Below, in pieces: positions 10,879 through 22,432 of a DNA stretch of 64,000 bases. The notes beneath the pieces were generated by a model, which saw nothing but the letters and a program-made list of their open reading frames with translations, had not been told where the DNA came from and ran no database searches. The stretch lies in assembly GCF_002994745.2 (NCBI RefSeq), contig NC_037093.1, positions 66,669,510 to 66,733,509 of the forward strand, in the 5' to 3' direction. A program made the translations under genes and the position numbers. The stretch is from Rosa chinensis (taxonomy: Eukaryota > Streptophyta > Magnoliopsida > Rosales > Rosaceae). How positions within the stretch are numbered: position 1 is the first letter of the stretch; each line of letters starts with the position of its first letter.

Positions 10879-11050
10879 GTTTGTTGCAGTTGACGAGTTT
10901 TTAGTAAAAACTTCTAAAGAAAGTACTCTCTAGATAGTTCATATTGTAATTCCCCTAATTCTATTTCCTCCCTTTGCATATGTTTTGATTTTGTAAATGC
11001 TTCATGCATGTTCACCTGTAATGTGATGTTAATTTGGAATTTTGGATAGA

Positions 11051-11056
11051 AATAAA
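11051..11056 (+). promoter_or_regulatory. RLK1 poly(A) signal AATAAA
   Basis: AATAAA lies about 170 bp after the RLK1 stop, in a 3' UTR that matches the RLK3 3' UTR (signal at 60169-60174). Confidence 0.6.
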
Positions 11057-11492
11057 TCTTTTGAAGAACAGAAGTAACATTTCTGAGCTGCATTCTGCAA
11101 GTATACTTTAGTCGCTAAAAAGCATGCTGGCCTAATCGTCATTCGTGGCGTACTGTATAATATGATACGAAACTCCAATGTGTTCAAAAATATGTTTTGT
11201 GCCGGCCAGTCATGGTTTTTTCTATATTTGGAACAGTACAGGCACATCTGACTTTCCAAGCAACTTCTTGATAAATTTAGGGCTGGGGATTCTGGAAAAA
11301 GCAGGTTGGAAGTATCTGGTCGGCATCTACCACAAGTCTCACACAATAATTCATGTAAATAATGTAGTGCAAATCCGACGACTGCCAAGCATCAACCGCA
11401 CGACTTGAAGATGTTAACATCCAACATATTACAATAAAATTACTACTGTATTTCACACGTAACATGATCTCATAACTAAATTTGACGGATTC

Positions 11493-11599
11493 TATAAAAT
11501 ACTTCAGACTTATTTAGTGCGGTAGTTGAATTGTATATGAGCATCAATATTTATAAAATATTTCAGACGTATTTAGTGCAGTAATTGAATTGTATATTA
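11493..11599. repeat. Tandem duplication, period 59 bp, upstream of RLK2
   Basis: TATAAAATACTTCAGACTTA at 11493 recurs, slightly changed, at 11552 (TATAAAATATTTCAGACGTA). Both copies continue with TTTAGTGC.GTA.TTGAATTGTATAT. Confidence 0.85.
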
Positions 11600-11728
11600 T
11601 GAATGGAAAGTGGTCAAATTCTCCAAAAAATCACAAGGTGATATCATCAAGAGGTCATGACCATTGACCACGTTATGATATGGTCTATATTTAGAAGTGG
11701 CTGTTGTTGGTACGAATACTCTTGGATC

Positions 11729-14146
11729 ATGGCTGCTCTGTTTCACATTCTTCTTCTTTTTCTTGCAATTTATTTCCAAATCTCGTCTTCAACGTCCGAC
11801 ACTCTGAATAAAGGCTCATCCCTATCTGTAGAGAAACCAGATGATGTTTTAACTTCACCGGATGGAGTTTTCACTGCCGGGTTTCACCAAGTCGGCAACA
11901 ATTCATTTTGCTTTGCTATTTGGTTCAGTGAGCCATTTGACCACTACAAAAACAGAACCATAGTCTGGATGGCCAACCGTGGCCAACCAGTCAATGGCAA
12001 ACACTCAAAGCTCTCCCTCCTCAAAACTGGTGATCTCATCTTAACCGACGCTGGTCAATCCATTGTTTGGTCCACAGCCACCACTTCAGTCTCACAGGAG
12101 AACTTAAGCCTCCACAATTCCGGCAATCTTGTTTTGCTAAACTCGGAGCATGTCATTCTATGGCAGAGCTTTGATCACCCTACTGATACTCTTCTCCCAG
12201 ACCAACCACTCACTAGAAGCACAATCCTTGTCTCCATGAGAAGCCCGAGCAACTACTCCTCAGGCTTCTACAAGCTCTTCTTTGACCATGACAACCTTCT
12301 CCGGCTACTCTTCGACGGTCTTGAGATTTCAAGTGTGTATTGGTTTGAGCCATGGCAAACAGGCCGAACAGCCAGAAGGTCCAAAGACAACAACAGTAGA
12401 GTTGCCGTGATGGATTCCTTAGGCAATTTTACTTCATCAGACAAATATACTTTGATCGCTTCCGATTATGGTGCAGCTTCGCAAAGAAGACTGACGGTTG
12501 ATTGTGATGGAAATGTTCGGTTGCACAGCCGGGCCAAACCCGGAGACAGATGGGTTGTGACAGGGCAGATAATGGAAAATGCTTGTCTGATTCATGGGGT
12601 TTGTGGTCCTAATAGTGTGTGTGACTATGAGCCTAGTACTGGAAGAAAATGTTCTTGCATTCCTGGTTACAAAATGGCAAACTATACTGATTGGTATTAT
12701 GGTTGTGAACCTGAGTTCAATTACACTTGCGGCAGAGGTGAGTCCAGTTTCTTCAAGCTTTCGAGGCTCGACTTTTACGGGTATGATTACGGATACTTCC
12801 CCAACTACACATTCATGCAGTGTGAGGATTTCTGTTTGCAGCTGTGTAACTGCAAGGATTTCCAATATTCTTCCCGTAGTAAATACTCTCCAAGCTCCCG
12901 CAGTAGTATATATAGCTGTTAACCAAAAACGGTGTTGCTCAATGGATACAGGTCTCCAAGCTTTTTTGGAGACATATATTTGAGAGTGCCAAAGATCCAT
13001 CTGTCATCTTATGGATTGCCACAAGAAGAATATAGGTTGCGTTGCTTAGATAAGGTGGTTGAGCTAGATAGGAGCTATGAGAAGAGCCATGTAACTGGTC
13101 TAGAGAAATTTTTGCTGTGGTTTGCCTGTGGAGTTGGAGGGTTTGAGATCATTTGTATACTTTTGGTTTTGGGTTTAATAACTCAAAATCGGAGAGATTC
13201 CAATGAGGATAAGCACGGCTACCTTCTTGCTGCAACTGGATTCAAAAGGTTTAGCTATGCTGAGCTCAAGAAGGCAACACGGGATTTTAGTCAAGAAATT
13301 GGAAGTGGAGCTGGAGGTGTTGTTTACAAAGCTGTATTGGCTGATCATCGAGTTGCAGCGATTAAGAGGCTTAATGAAACTAACCAAGGAGAAGGTGAGT
13401 TTTCAGCAGAAGTCAACACTATTGGGAGGCTGAACCATATGCATTTGATTGAGATGTGGGGATATTGCTCGGAGGGAAAGCACGGGCTTCTTGTTTATGA
13501 GTACATGGAGCATGGTTCCTTGGCACAAAAGTTACCTTCCAATGTACTTGATTGGGAAAAGAGGTTTGAGATTGCTCTAGGCATTGCAAAGGGTCTTGCT
13601 TATTTGCATGAAGAATGTTTGGAGTGGGTTTTACATTGTGATGTTAAGCCTCAAAACATACTCTTGGACTCCAATTATCAACCAAAGGTTGCAGATTTTG
13701 GCCTATCCAAGCTACTTAACAGGGATGACCTTAAGAACTGGAGCTTTTCGAGGATACGAGGAACTAGAGGTTACATCGCTCCGGAGTGGGTTTACAATTT
13801 GCCTATCACATCCAAAGTGGATGTGTACAGCTATGGGGTTGTGGTGTTGGAGATGGTGACCGGAAAGAACCCGATAAAGCTGGATGTGGATGCCATTGAT
13901 GGCGAGCAGAGAAGGATGATCGTGTGGGTGAGGGAGAAATTACATAATGGAACTTCTGCTAGTGAAATTGAAGCTCGGATAGGAGACGTCATAGACCCTT
14001 CGTTTGAAGGTAAATATGATGTAAAAAATATGGGGATTCTGTTGGAAGTGGCTTTACAATGCGTAGAGGAAGACAGAGACGCGAGACCAACTATGAGCCA
14101 AGTCGTTGAGATGCTTGTGCTGCTTGACAAAGACCAAGAGCATTAG
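11729..14146 (+). pseudogene. RLK2: full-length G-type lectin receptor-like kinase with one premature stop
   Basis: The ATG at 11729 gives a good signal peptide (MAALFHILLLFLAIYFQISS), so I prefer it to the in-frame codons further upstream. One frame then covers 806 codons: B-lectin (VWMANRGQPVNG), S-locus-glycoprotein region, Cys-rich EGF-like and PAN-like segments, a transmembrane helix (FLLWFACGVGGFEIICILLV) and a kinase with GSGAGG, VAAIK, HCDVKPQN, DFG and APE all intact. The only break is TAA at 12920-12922, codon 398, in the PAN-like region where RLK3 has Asn (Y.CNPKT). The frame is the same before and after it. If real, the product is a secreted lectin part without a kinase. It could also be an allele-specific null or a base-call error, because the rest is well conserved. 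Like its relatives, it would be a plasma-membrane receptor with an unknown ligand. Confidence 0.9.
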
Positions 14147-14254
14147 CGCAAGATAATGACTGGAGGCTTTGCTGTGTCATGATGTATTTAGCAATCTATC
14201 ATACAAAACTAAAGTTTTTTGTTGTTGTAAATATTAATGTGGCTATTCATGTAA
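14147..14254. other. RLK2 3' flank up to Copia B
   Basis: Short AT-rich 3' region. No clear AATAAA is visible before the Copia B LTR, whose plus-strand start I place at 14255 (TGTTTAAGAATAATAG). Confidence 0.5.
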
Positions 14255-14473
14255 TGTTTAAGAATAATAGAATTGAGAGAGATTGATGAGAGAATTGTGT
14301 GTTTCATTATTGAGAATAGAAGCCCTATATATAGGGATTACAAAGTACATGTTCTAATGATACAAGGAAAACTATTCTGAATAGGACTAGGAATTCTAGA
14401 ACACTCTCTCATATTACAATCATAGAACTACTCCTAGTTGGATCAGGCACACAAAGCTGATTTCCTTCAACAC
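14255..14473 (-). repeat. Copia B 3' LTR
   Basis: About 219 bp, starting TGTTTAAG (start inferred from TG and composition) and ending TTCCTTCAACA. The middle (GAATTGTGTGTTTCATTATTG, then AGAAGCCCTATATATAGGG) is clearly related to the Copia A LTR. Confidence 0.7.
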
Positions 14474-15027
14474 TCCCCCTTGTGCCGTTCAAACTTAGTG
14501 GTAACGCTTCATCCGTTGCCTCATTAAAAACCTTGTTCGAGTGAAAAACCCTGTGGGACAAGAATAAGCTCGAGAAGGAGAAAAAGAGTACAACACGTCA
14601 TTCACTCTTTGAGAACGAACATGTAGACATCATAACTCCCCCTGATGTTGATATCTCCCCCTGATTGCTACAATCGTGGGAGTTCGGATAACTTTCTGAA
14701 TCCGATGCTCTTCACATGTTTCTCGAATATGGATTTAGGTAACGACTTAGTGAATAAGTCTGCTACTTTATCCTCTGATCAGATTTAATTCACTTCAATC
14801 TTTAGAAGTGATTGTTGTTGCTGATTATAAAAGAATTTAGGCGATATATGCTTGGTGTTGTCGCCCTTAATGAAAGCTAGCTTCATTTGCTCAATTCAAG
14901 CTACATTATCCTCATAAATGCATGTAGGTTCATCCGTGGTAGACTTCAAACCACAACTTCCTTGAATATGTCTAATTACAGACCTTAGCCATATACATTC
15001 ATGCACGGCTTCATGTAGAGCAATAAT

Positions 15028-15357
15028 CTATGCATGATTTGAGGAAGTAGCAACAAGGGTATGTTTTGTAGACCTCCAAGATATCGCAGTGCTTCCCATG
15101 GTAAAGACATAACCTGTTTGGGAGCGACCTTTGTGAGGGTCAGAGAAGTACCCTGCATCAGCAAAACCCATCAAAACATCATTGTTGTTTTGATGTAAGA
15201 GAGGTGGGTGAGGCCGGCCACCCTTAGTGGTGGCGGCGGCGCTGGCAGCAATATGGTCGACTATGGTGTTATGGTGGACGGCTGCGCCATGCCTAATGGG
15301 GTTTGATCCCATTCTTCCGTCATTCCTCTTCTCTCTGTTGGGATAAAATAGGCCCAT
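15028..15357 (-). pseudogene. Copia B RNase H fragment
   Basis: The minus frame contains GFADAGYFSDPHKGRSQTGYVF and ISWRSTKHTLVATSSNHA. This is the Copia RNase H signature, in which ADA.Y..D holds a catalytic Asp and SQTGYVF follows. Only the N-terminal part of the domain is recognisable. The RT that should precede it lies beyond solo LTR 2. Confidence 0.85.
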
Positions 15358-15385
15358 ATCAATCGTACCTCTTAGGTATCGAAAA

Positions 15386-18030
15386 TGTGATGACCTGGAT
15401 TTTCGTTATTTAATTTTGGTAATTAATAATGGATTAGTTGTACGAATAATTGTTATTGTACTTTATTCGTAAGTTGTATGTGAACTGTAATGGTTTTCGT
15501 ACGTATAATTATTCGAATTTCACAGTTTAGGGGGTCGTGCGAAGTTTGACTTTTTATACGTTAAGATTCTCAAAAAATTCCTTCATGAAAGTTATAGAGC
15601 ACGTCGATACGAGTTCGTGGACATGCGGAACGCGTCAATCGGAATTCGTATGAAGAAGTTATAGCCATTGGAAGAAGTTTTTGTTTTAGTATAAATAGGG
15701 AATTTCCGAAAATTCTTTCATAATTCCAATTTCCATTTCTGGAAACTGTTTTCTCTCTCTCATCTCTCTCGGCTGCACCTTTAGTATCGAAGTTTTTCTA
15801 CTGACTCGACCAGATTTTTCCTGCGAGCTCCGGCTGTCTCTGGCGGCGAAAATTTCCAGATCAGCTCGTCTCCGCCATCCGCTCCTCCCTGTGGTGTCCT
15901 CTAGTGGCGATTCCAGGCAGTGACGGTGCAACAAGGCGGCGAACTTTGGGGTATTCGGACCCGGCCGAAAAACACATCTCCAGTGAGGCCACGGCTTCAT
16001 GCTTCCTGTTGTGAGTTCGTAGAAGCCTCCTGGATCGATCTGTGGTGGTTGTTTGGGTCGATTTACGTGAAACTTGGTTCAACTCGGATTGAACAGTAAT
16101 CCACGGCTTGCGAGGTAGTTTTCGACCCTTTATGCTTAGTTTCTGACTTTGTGCTAGGTATGAAAATGGTTAAGCACGCTGAGATGAACATCTTTGATGT
16201 TGGAAGTTTTGTGAAATATTGAGTTTTGGCTGGCGGCGGTGCGCTACCGTCTGTGGCGGCGTTCTGGTAGCGTTCCGGCCATATAAAGGACTGTTTTTGG
16301 TATTATATATTTTCTACTCGTCGATACGAGCGTTTCGATATATAATACACAAATTTTGGAGTTCGTATGAAATTGTTATGATTTTTACATTTATTCGATC
16401 CGTGAGGATCCAAGCGTCCGATCGACTTGTGGTTTGGACATATCGATCGTGGAAGTATTCCGGAGACTTTGGGAGGTCTCGGATGTGGTTTCGCCTCAAT
16501 TGGCGCCACTTTGGGGATTTTAGTTCAAAACAGGGGTTTCAAACTTAAATCGTTTGTGAATTGTTACTAAGTTGAAATCGTATGTGATTAGGTACTTGAT
16601 GAAGTATTTTTGGAAGGTTACTTTGTGGATTGGCTGCTTTGTTCTATATTGAAGATGCAGCAGGAGTTTTAAGGTGAGTAATCTCACAACATTCATTTAC
16701 GAACAGAGTTACCATTATTGTTTTGGCGTTATTTATTTAACTGCAAACTGTAGTTGGTATTAGTAAGAATTCCTGAGTGAATGACTACGTGTGTGTGTGT
16801 ATATATATATTTACGTCGTGAAATATATATATTCTTGTGAGTGATGTGTGATGAATAATATGCATGATTGTGTTCATATTATTGTTGAAGACGACTTTTC
16901 AAGAAACAATATTGTGGAAAAAGATGTTTTCTATTGTTTGAAAAGTATTGAGTTTGATATTACATTTTTGAGTCAAGCGTAACTCATTTTAAATGCATTG
17001 GTCCTTGTACCAAGAGCCACAGATGGTGAGCATGGATGGGGAAAACTGAAATTAGATGTTTGTAACGTTTTTAGGTCGGATGCGATTTACTTAACGTTTG
17101 ATTCTAAAACCAGACGGGGTCTGAAGATCATGTGTCACAGATGGTGACATTAACGTTGATTCTAAGACCAGACGGGGTCTGAAGATCATGTGTCACAGAT
17201 GGTGACCTTAACGTTGATTCTAAGACCAGACGGGGTCTGAAAATCACATGTCACAGATGGTGACCAAGGCAAGAAATCGGTAATCACGTCTTTAGCCGGA
17301 CGAGTGGTTACGACTTCAGTTAGAGCTCTAGTCTGTCTGCCATTATAGCTTATGGGGGTAACGGTTGAGGTTGCTGGAGACCCATAAGTATGTAGTTTTA
17401 AGGAGAGTTCCGAGAGTATTCTTCGTTTATTGTCTAAATAAGACTTGAATTGCTTCTTGATGGTTAAGTTAGCAAATAGAACATTGTCACAGCGGTGACT
17501 TAAGTTGTTCATTCGGTGGAAAAGATATGGAATGTTGGAAGGAATCATGGTTGTAATGTTTCCTTAAGCTGACTTGTGTGAGTTGTTGATTGATGTTTAT
17601 GAGTTACTCATACGAGCTTTCATAAGCTTACCGGGTTTGTTGTGTGACAACCCGGTGCACTATTCAATGGTGTAGGGGTTAATCCTGCAGGTCAGGGTAA
17701 TCATAGCTGAAGCTGAGGTAGCTTGTTAGCAGCAGAATGGGTAGGAAGTAAATTTTGTTGGCTTTGCCATTGTATGACTTCCGCTATGTGGTAAGTTCTG
17801 ATGATCATTTACGCTTTATTTTGTGATGATAATTTAATTCGTAAGCTTATGTAATATAAGACCCTGTGGGGCGGGTCAATATTGGAATTGTGGGTTCAGG
17901 GCATCAATATGTACTTGATTTAAAGGGAAGATGTTCCAGGTATTTTGTATTGATGACTGAACGATCACGTATGTATAATTATGTGATTATATATCGATTT
18001 TTATTTGTGTTAAAAATCAGGGGCATGATA
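15386..18030 (+). mobile_element. Solo LTR 2 (2.6 kb, Gypsy-like) inside Copia B
   Basis: It starts TGTGATGACCTGGATTTTCG and ends GGGGCATGATA. The TSD is imperfect: GAAAA at 15381-15385 and GAAAG at 18031-18035. The Copia reading matches Copia A across the joined flanks, which confirms the insertion. The terminal CA is decayed to TA. It shares ends and several internal phrases with solo LTR 3 (for example AGCTTACCGGGTTT... and TCCTGCAGGTCAGG.TAATCA), so both belong to one long-LTR Gypsy family. I see no coding region inside. Frames at 15686-16548 are short and unsupported. Confidence 0.8.
17092..17265. repeat. Three tandem 58-bp units inside solo LTR 2
   Basis: Each unit reads TAACGTT.GATTCTAA.ACCAG, ACGGGGTCTGA, then TGTCACAGATGGTGAC. 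Units start near 17092, 17151 and 17208. A looser cousin of the CACAGATGGTGA phrase occurs at about 17020. Confidence 0.9.
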
Positions 18031-18118
18031 GAAAGATTGTCTTTACATCAATCCAATGGCGGTGTGTTGGCATGGAGCTATGTCGAGCTAACAAGTTCAT
18101 TGCGAATGAGATGTCCGG

Positions 18119-18811
18119 TCATGTGCATTGAGCTAAGTACAATAATGCGCCTATTGCACTTAAATAGGGCACTTCGGCCTCTAATAATTCTTCTTCCTCA
18201 TCCTTTGGACGAAATGGATCTTTTCTAGGCTTAAGACTACGGCCAATCATGGGAGTACTCGCAGACTTTGCTTTATATTCATTAAAGCGTCTTAGAATTT
18301 TATGAGTATATGCAGACTGATGGATCAAAATTTCATCACTACGGTGCTCGAGTTCTAAACCGAGACAAAACCGTGTTTTCCCAAGATCTTTAATCTCAAA
18401 TTTGGATTTCAAGTATTTAACAGTTTCCTTTAACTCATCTAGTGTTCCAATTACATTCATGTCATCTACATAAACTGCTACGATTGCAAATCCGGAACTT
18501 GTTCTTTTAATGAACACGCATGGGCATATTTCATTATTAATATATCCCTTCCCAATCAAGTAGTCACTTAGACAGTTATACCACATCCGTCCTGATTGTT
18601 TTAATCCATATAGTGAGAGTTTTATTATTGAAAACGCGCTTCGTGGTTTAGAGCCACTTGACTTAGGTAATTGAAGTCCATTTGGAACTTTCATAGATAT
18701 CTTTGAATCTAGATCCCCATAGAGATATGTTGTAACCACATCCATAAGTTGCATGTCAAGTTTTTCGAAAACTACCAAACTGATAGGGTAGAAGAACGTT
18801 ATAACGTCCAT
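18119..18811 (-). pseudogene. Copia B reverse transcriptase fragment
   Basis: The minus frame of 230 residues carries the Copia RT core: LMDVVTTYLYGDLD (the usual MDVKTAFLNG block, degraded), SLYGLKQSGRMWYN and the catalytic AVYVDDMNVIG with both Asp residues present. It ends with the connection region QSAYTHKILRRFN. The N-terminal part of RT (about 18811-19110) is frameshifted. It lies next to the integrase remnant in the expected Copia order. Confidence 0.88.
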
Positions 18812-19111
18812 TACGGGAGAATACGTCTCCTCGTAGTCGATTCCAGGGCGTTGTGAGAAACCTTATGTGCCACGAGGCGAGCTTTATATCTAACCACCTA
18901 ATTTTTCTTATTATGCTTTTCTTATTATGCTTTCTAACAAAGACCCATTTATGGCCAACAGGTTTTACATCTGGGGGTATCTGGGTTATAGGCCCAAATA
19001 CTTGTCTCTTTGCTAGTGAATCAAATTAAGCCTGGATCGCATCTTTCCATTTAGGCCAATCCGCTTTTCGTTGACATTCTTCGACAGAGCGAGGTTCGAT
19101 ATCATCATATT

Positions 19112-20029
19112 CTATAATTCCTTTTGCAACATGATATGCAAATACATCATCAATAGCCATAGAATTTCTATCATCATCTCATGTACACTAGTGTAATTCA
19201 TGGAGATCTCCCTATTCTCTAGAATTGGTTCTGACATTGGAGCGTCCCCCAATGATGTCTCTTGGACATAACCATAACCCGAAATATTCTTATGAGATGG
19301 ATTATTCACATCGATGATTAATGGATTATTTTGTGCCAAACTCGCTTTCTTTCTTGGGTGAGAATCCATCGAACCTATGGGCCTCCCATGCTTCCTGGCA
19401 GGAGCCGTGGGCCTATCCACAACGTCACCATGGGAGGGGACGTTGGCACCATACACAGGTGCCCTTGAGATGGCGTCATGTCCTCTAGTTTTAGGGACAT
19501 CAATCATTGCAGGCACGTTTGTAGCAGGTATATGTGATCTCGTCACTTTAGCGATATCAGAAAACGCATCAGGCATCGATTCTGCTACGTTCTGAAGAGC
19601 GAGAATTCTCTGCACTTCAATTTTGGACTGTGCGGTTCGGGGATCAAGATGAGACATAGTGGGGACAAACGACAATAATTCATGTCGTTCCTGTTGAACA
19701 TTTATGTTCTTATCTCCCCCTAACGACAGGAAGATTGTCTCATCAAAGTGACAGTCCGCAAATCTAGCGGGAAAGAGATTGCCTGTCAAGGGTTCTAAGT
19801 AGCGGACAATAGTTGGAGAATCATATCCAACATAAATGCCTAATCGTCTTTGAGGACCCATTTTGGTGCGCTGTGGCGGCGCAATTGGTACATAAATTGC
19901 ACACCCAAATATGCGTAAGTGTGAGACATCTGGTTCATACTCAATTACCATCTGGACGCAGAAAAGGGTTGAGTGGCAGTGGGCCTCAGACGAATAAGCA
20001 CAGCTGCATGCAATATTGCATAGCCTCAA
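19112..20029 (-). pseudogene. Copia B integrase C-terminal region
   Basis: The minus frame of 305 residues contains SHLRIFGCAIYVPIAPPQ, RRLGIYVGYDSPTIVRYLEP and LFPARFADCHFDET, the conserved block after the Copia integrase core that leads to RT. An acidic, Pro-rich linker follows. The integrase catalytic core upstream (20030-20460) has no intact frame. Confidence 0.85.
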
Positions 20030-20462
20030 GCAGAAATAGGGAGATTGGTGCGCATAACTAATGCTCTAGCAACCATTTGTAGTAATTTAATGGCAGCTTC
20101 TGCGAGACCATTTTGGGTGTGAACATGTGGAACTGGATATTTAACTTCAATCCCAATGGACATGCAATATTCATCAAAAGTTTTTGATGTAAACTCCCCA
20201 GCATTGTCTAGTCTTATAGACTTAATAGGATGATCAGGGTGGCATGGTGAGCCCTTAACTTAATAATTTTTGCTAGAAGTTTAGTAAACGCAGCGTTCCT
20301 TGTGGACAATAACATGACATGTGATCAGCGTGTCGATGCATCAACCAACACCATAAAATATCTAAATGGTCCGCAAGGTAGTTGAATAGGTCCACAAATA
20401 TCGCCTTGGATTCTTTGCAAGAATGGTATATTTTCTTTAGTATCCTTTGCATAGGATGGTCT

Positions 20463-20909
20463 CTATCCTAATTTTGCTAAAGAACAGGCTTTGCAGAACG
20501 AATGATGGGCTTCAGAAGCAACCAATGAGGATTTTGGTTGATCCATGAAGTCACAATTGACTTTAGAAGTAGAAGGAGGAGTCAAAGAATGGTCCATGGA
20601 GTCAAAGCCATGTTGTTTCCGCAGGGGGTAGACGGCGCCGACCCTAAGTGGCCGGTCTTGCACAGTCTTGGCGCCGTGAGGAGTTGGTGCATCTCCTCGA
20701 ACCAATTTTTGGTTCTTACTTCTCTTCGTTCTGAAGAATGGATGTCCGTGTGAAGTCTTTAATATACGGATCATCATATCACGACCTGGGTGTCCCAGAC
20801 GGTCATGCCAAAGCCTATATGTGTCAGAATCCCATAAATCATCTCTCATAACATGATTGGATTCAATGATTCGAATAGTGGTTGCATACAACCCACTAGA
20901 ACGACACAT
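20463..20909 (-). pseudogene. Copia B GAG-pre-integrase fragment
   Basis: The minus frame has DTYRLWHDRLGHPGRDMMIRILK, the GAG-pre-integrase signature, and near its end HSFCKACSLAKLG, part of the zinc-binding segment. The middle is diverged and the frame ends at the core domain. Confidence 0.82.
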
Positions 20910-21335
20910 AAGTTTCTCTAAGACTCTTTTATGTCCGTAGTCATTAGAGGTGATGCAAAGGAACTCTTGTCAATTCTCACAATGTGTTTCCACATGAAAA
21001 CCATTGGCTCTTATATCTTTGAAGCTCAAAAGGGTTCTTTCAGCCCTAGGAGCATAGAGAGCTTTAGTGACATTAATGATTGTGCCATGTGGCAACAAGA
21101 ATTGAGTTGGTCAAGGGACCATGAATCAATTTAGGTGACCCTGCCATCGTAGTCACTGAAGATCGAGTAAGCGTCATCTCAAGAAATAACTGCATATTTC
21201 AAAGTATGGTGTGCGTAGTAGCACTATCCACGAGGCATTCTAGCTCTCCGGGAAACATACTTGAATGGATAAAGTTTGAATCAAAATCAACACTTTATTT
21301 TAATGAAAGCCAATGGTTACGTCAAAGTTTCCTTC

Positions 21336-21526
21336 AGATCCTTAGGCAAGCTCAGGCAATGATACAAGAACAATGGTACATAACCTGCGCATAATGATCT
21401 GATCAATTTTAGTTCCAGTTTATGAATTTTTTAGTTTGTATTCTGCTGTTTGGTTCTAGCTTATGTTCACTTCTTGCCTTTGTGCTTGATTGTTGCTTGA
21501 ACTGGCTGACTTGTGTTAACATTTTT
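21336..21526. other. Unassigned sequence between Copia B and solo LTR 4
   Basis: No similarity to Copia A beyond 21333 and no gene visible. It could be host DNA, perhaps from upstream of the MRG gene, but nothing in it shows this. Confidence 0.4.
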
Positions 21527-22194
21527 TGACAGGCCGCGCCCCAAATTTCATCTTGAAATCCTAAGTGGCCCTGCCGGGCCCACCTTGGAAGAAATTTTAC
21601 CAAAAATTTAGCGGAACTTCTTCTAAAAGTGGACTACCCAAAAACATGTAGAAAGACATTTACACTTCTAACATAATCCACCCTTATTCTTCTGGAGCCA
21701 CCCTGCTCCCTAAATCACAACATCTCTCATTTCACAAAACAATTCTGAACTTAAGAATATTAATCTCATGGGTTATCAGAGCAATCTAATGTACAGACGT
21801 ACAAGATTATAGAATACAAGATAAATGACCGATTCTTTTATAATGCGGAAGCTATGATAGCTATGCCTCAACCCTATGTATGCTCGACCTCAAGCTAAAC
21901 TGGCCTGCAAACTGGGCATTTGAAATCGAAGGGACCAGGGGAAAAACATTTGAAAATCGTTAGAGTGGACGAAAAATAAGTAATTTCGAATGAACAAGTG
22001 AAACTTAATGTTTTCCCAAGTTATTCTCTAGAACCTCGCATGCAGTAAAAATCTTGGAAACACTTTAATCATCATCTTTATTGAAATCTCAATTATGTAA
22101 TATCGAACATCTTGAAATCTCTTAAATATATAATGATATTTCAAAAAATCTCGTTAAATTATTCATATCTCAAGATCATATCTCAAATAGGCGA

Positions 22195-22432
22195 TGACTA
22201 GAGGGGACTGCCGACCAGTGACGCATCGAAGGGGACTGCCGACCGGACGAGGAGGTGATGGTTAGAGGGGACTGCCGACTAACCATAGGTAGTTAGAGGG
22301 GACTACTAACTAACTACCTCATGCCATCTAGAGGGGACTGTCGACCAGATGATGCATCAGATGGAATTGCCGACCGGAATATTCTGGAGGGGACTGCTGA
22401 CCAGACTCACCAAGAGGGGACTGCCGACCAGG
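22195..22432. repeat. Degenerate tandem array (AGAGGGGACTGCCGACCAG) in solo LTR 4
   Basis: The phrase GAGGGGACTGCCGACCAG or close variants occurs about eight times at irregular spacing of roughly 25-45 bp. The intervening bases sometimes duplicate the flanks (GATGGTTAGAGGGG..., CTAACTACC). Confidence 0.88.

Larger units (their letters stand above)
10879..11728. other. RLK1 3' UTR and RLK2 upstream region
   Basis: 10879-11070 is 3' UTR matching that of RLK3. From about 11080 to 11728 no gene is visible. The stretch is AT-rich and carries the tandem duplication described separately. It should contain the RLK2 promoter, but no convincing TATA box stands out. Confidence 0.6.
14255..21335 (-). 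mobile_element. Copia B: 5'-truncated Ty1/Copia element of the Copia A family, minus strand
   Basis: The 3' LTR is 14255-14473, ending CCTTCAACA and followed on the plus strand by CTCCCCCTTGTGCC, the polypurine tract and the same phrase that follows the Copia A LTR. The minus strand carries RNase H, RT, integrase and GAG-pre-integrase remnants colinear with Copia A. Similarity to Copia A stops near 21333, before gag, so gag, leader and the 5' LTR are missing. A 2.6-kb solo LTR (15386-18030) separates RNase H from RT. With one LTR absent, the outer TSD cannot be checked. Confidence 0.8.

Noticed and set aside
12437..13000. A 187-codon minus-strand frame opposite RLK2.
   Set aside because: A shadow of the RLK2 coding strand with no domain. 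Similar shadows occur opposite RLK3 and all pol regions.
22195..22432. CRISPR-like spacing of repeated AGAGGGGACTGCCGACCAG units.
   Set aside because: Plant nuclear DNA, diverged repeats, variable spacing and location within an LTR. It is a degenerate tandem array.
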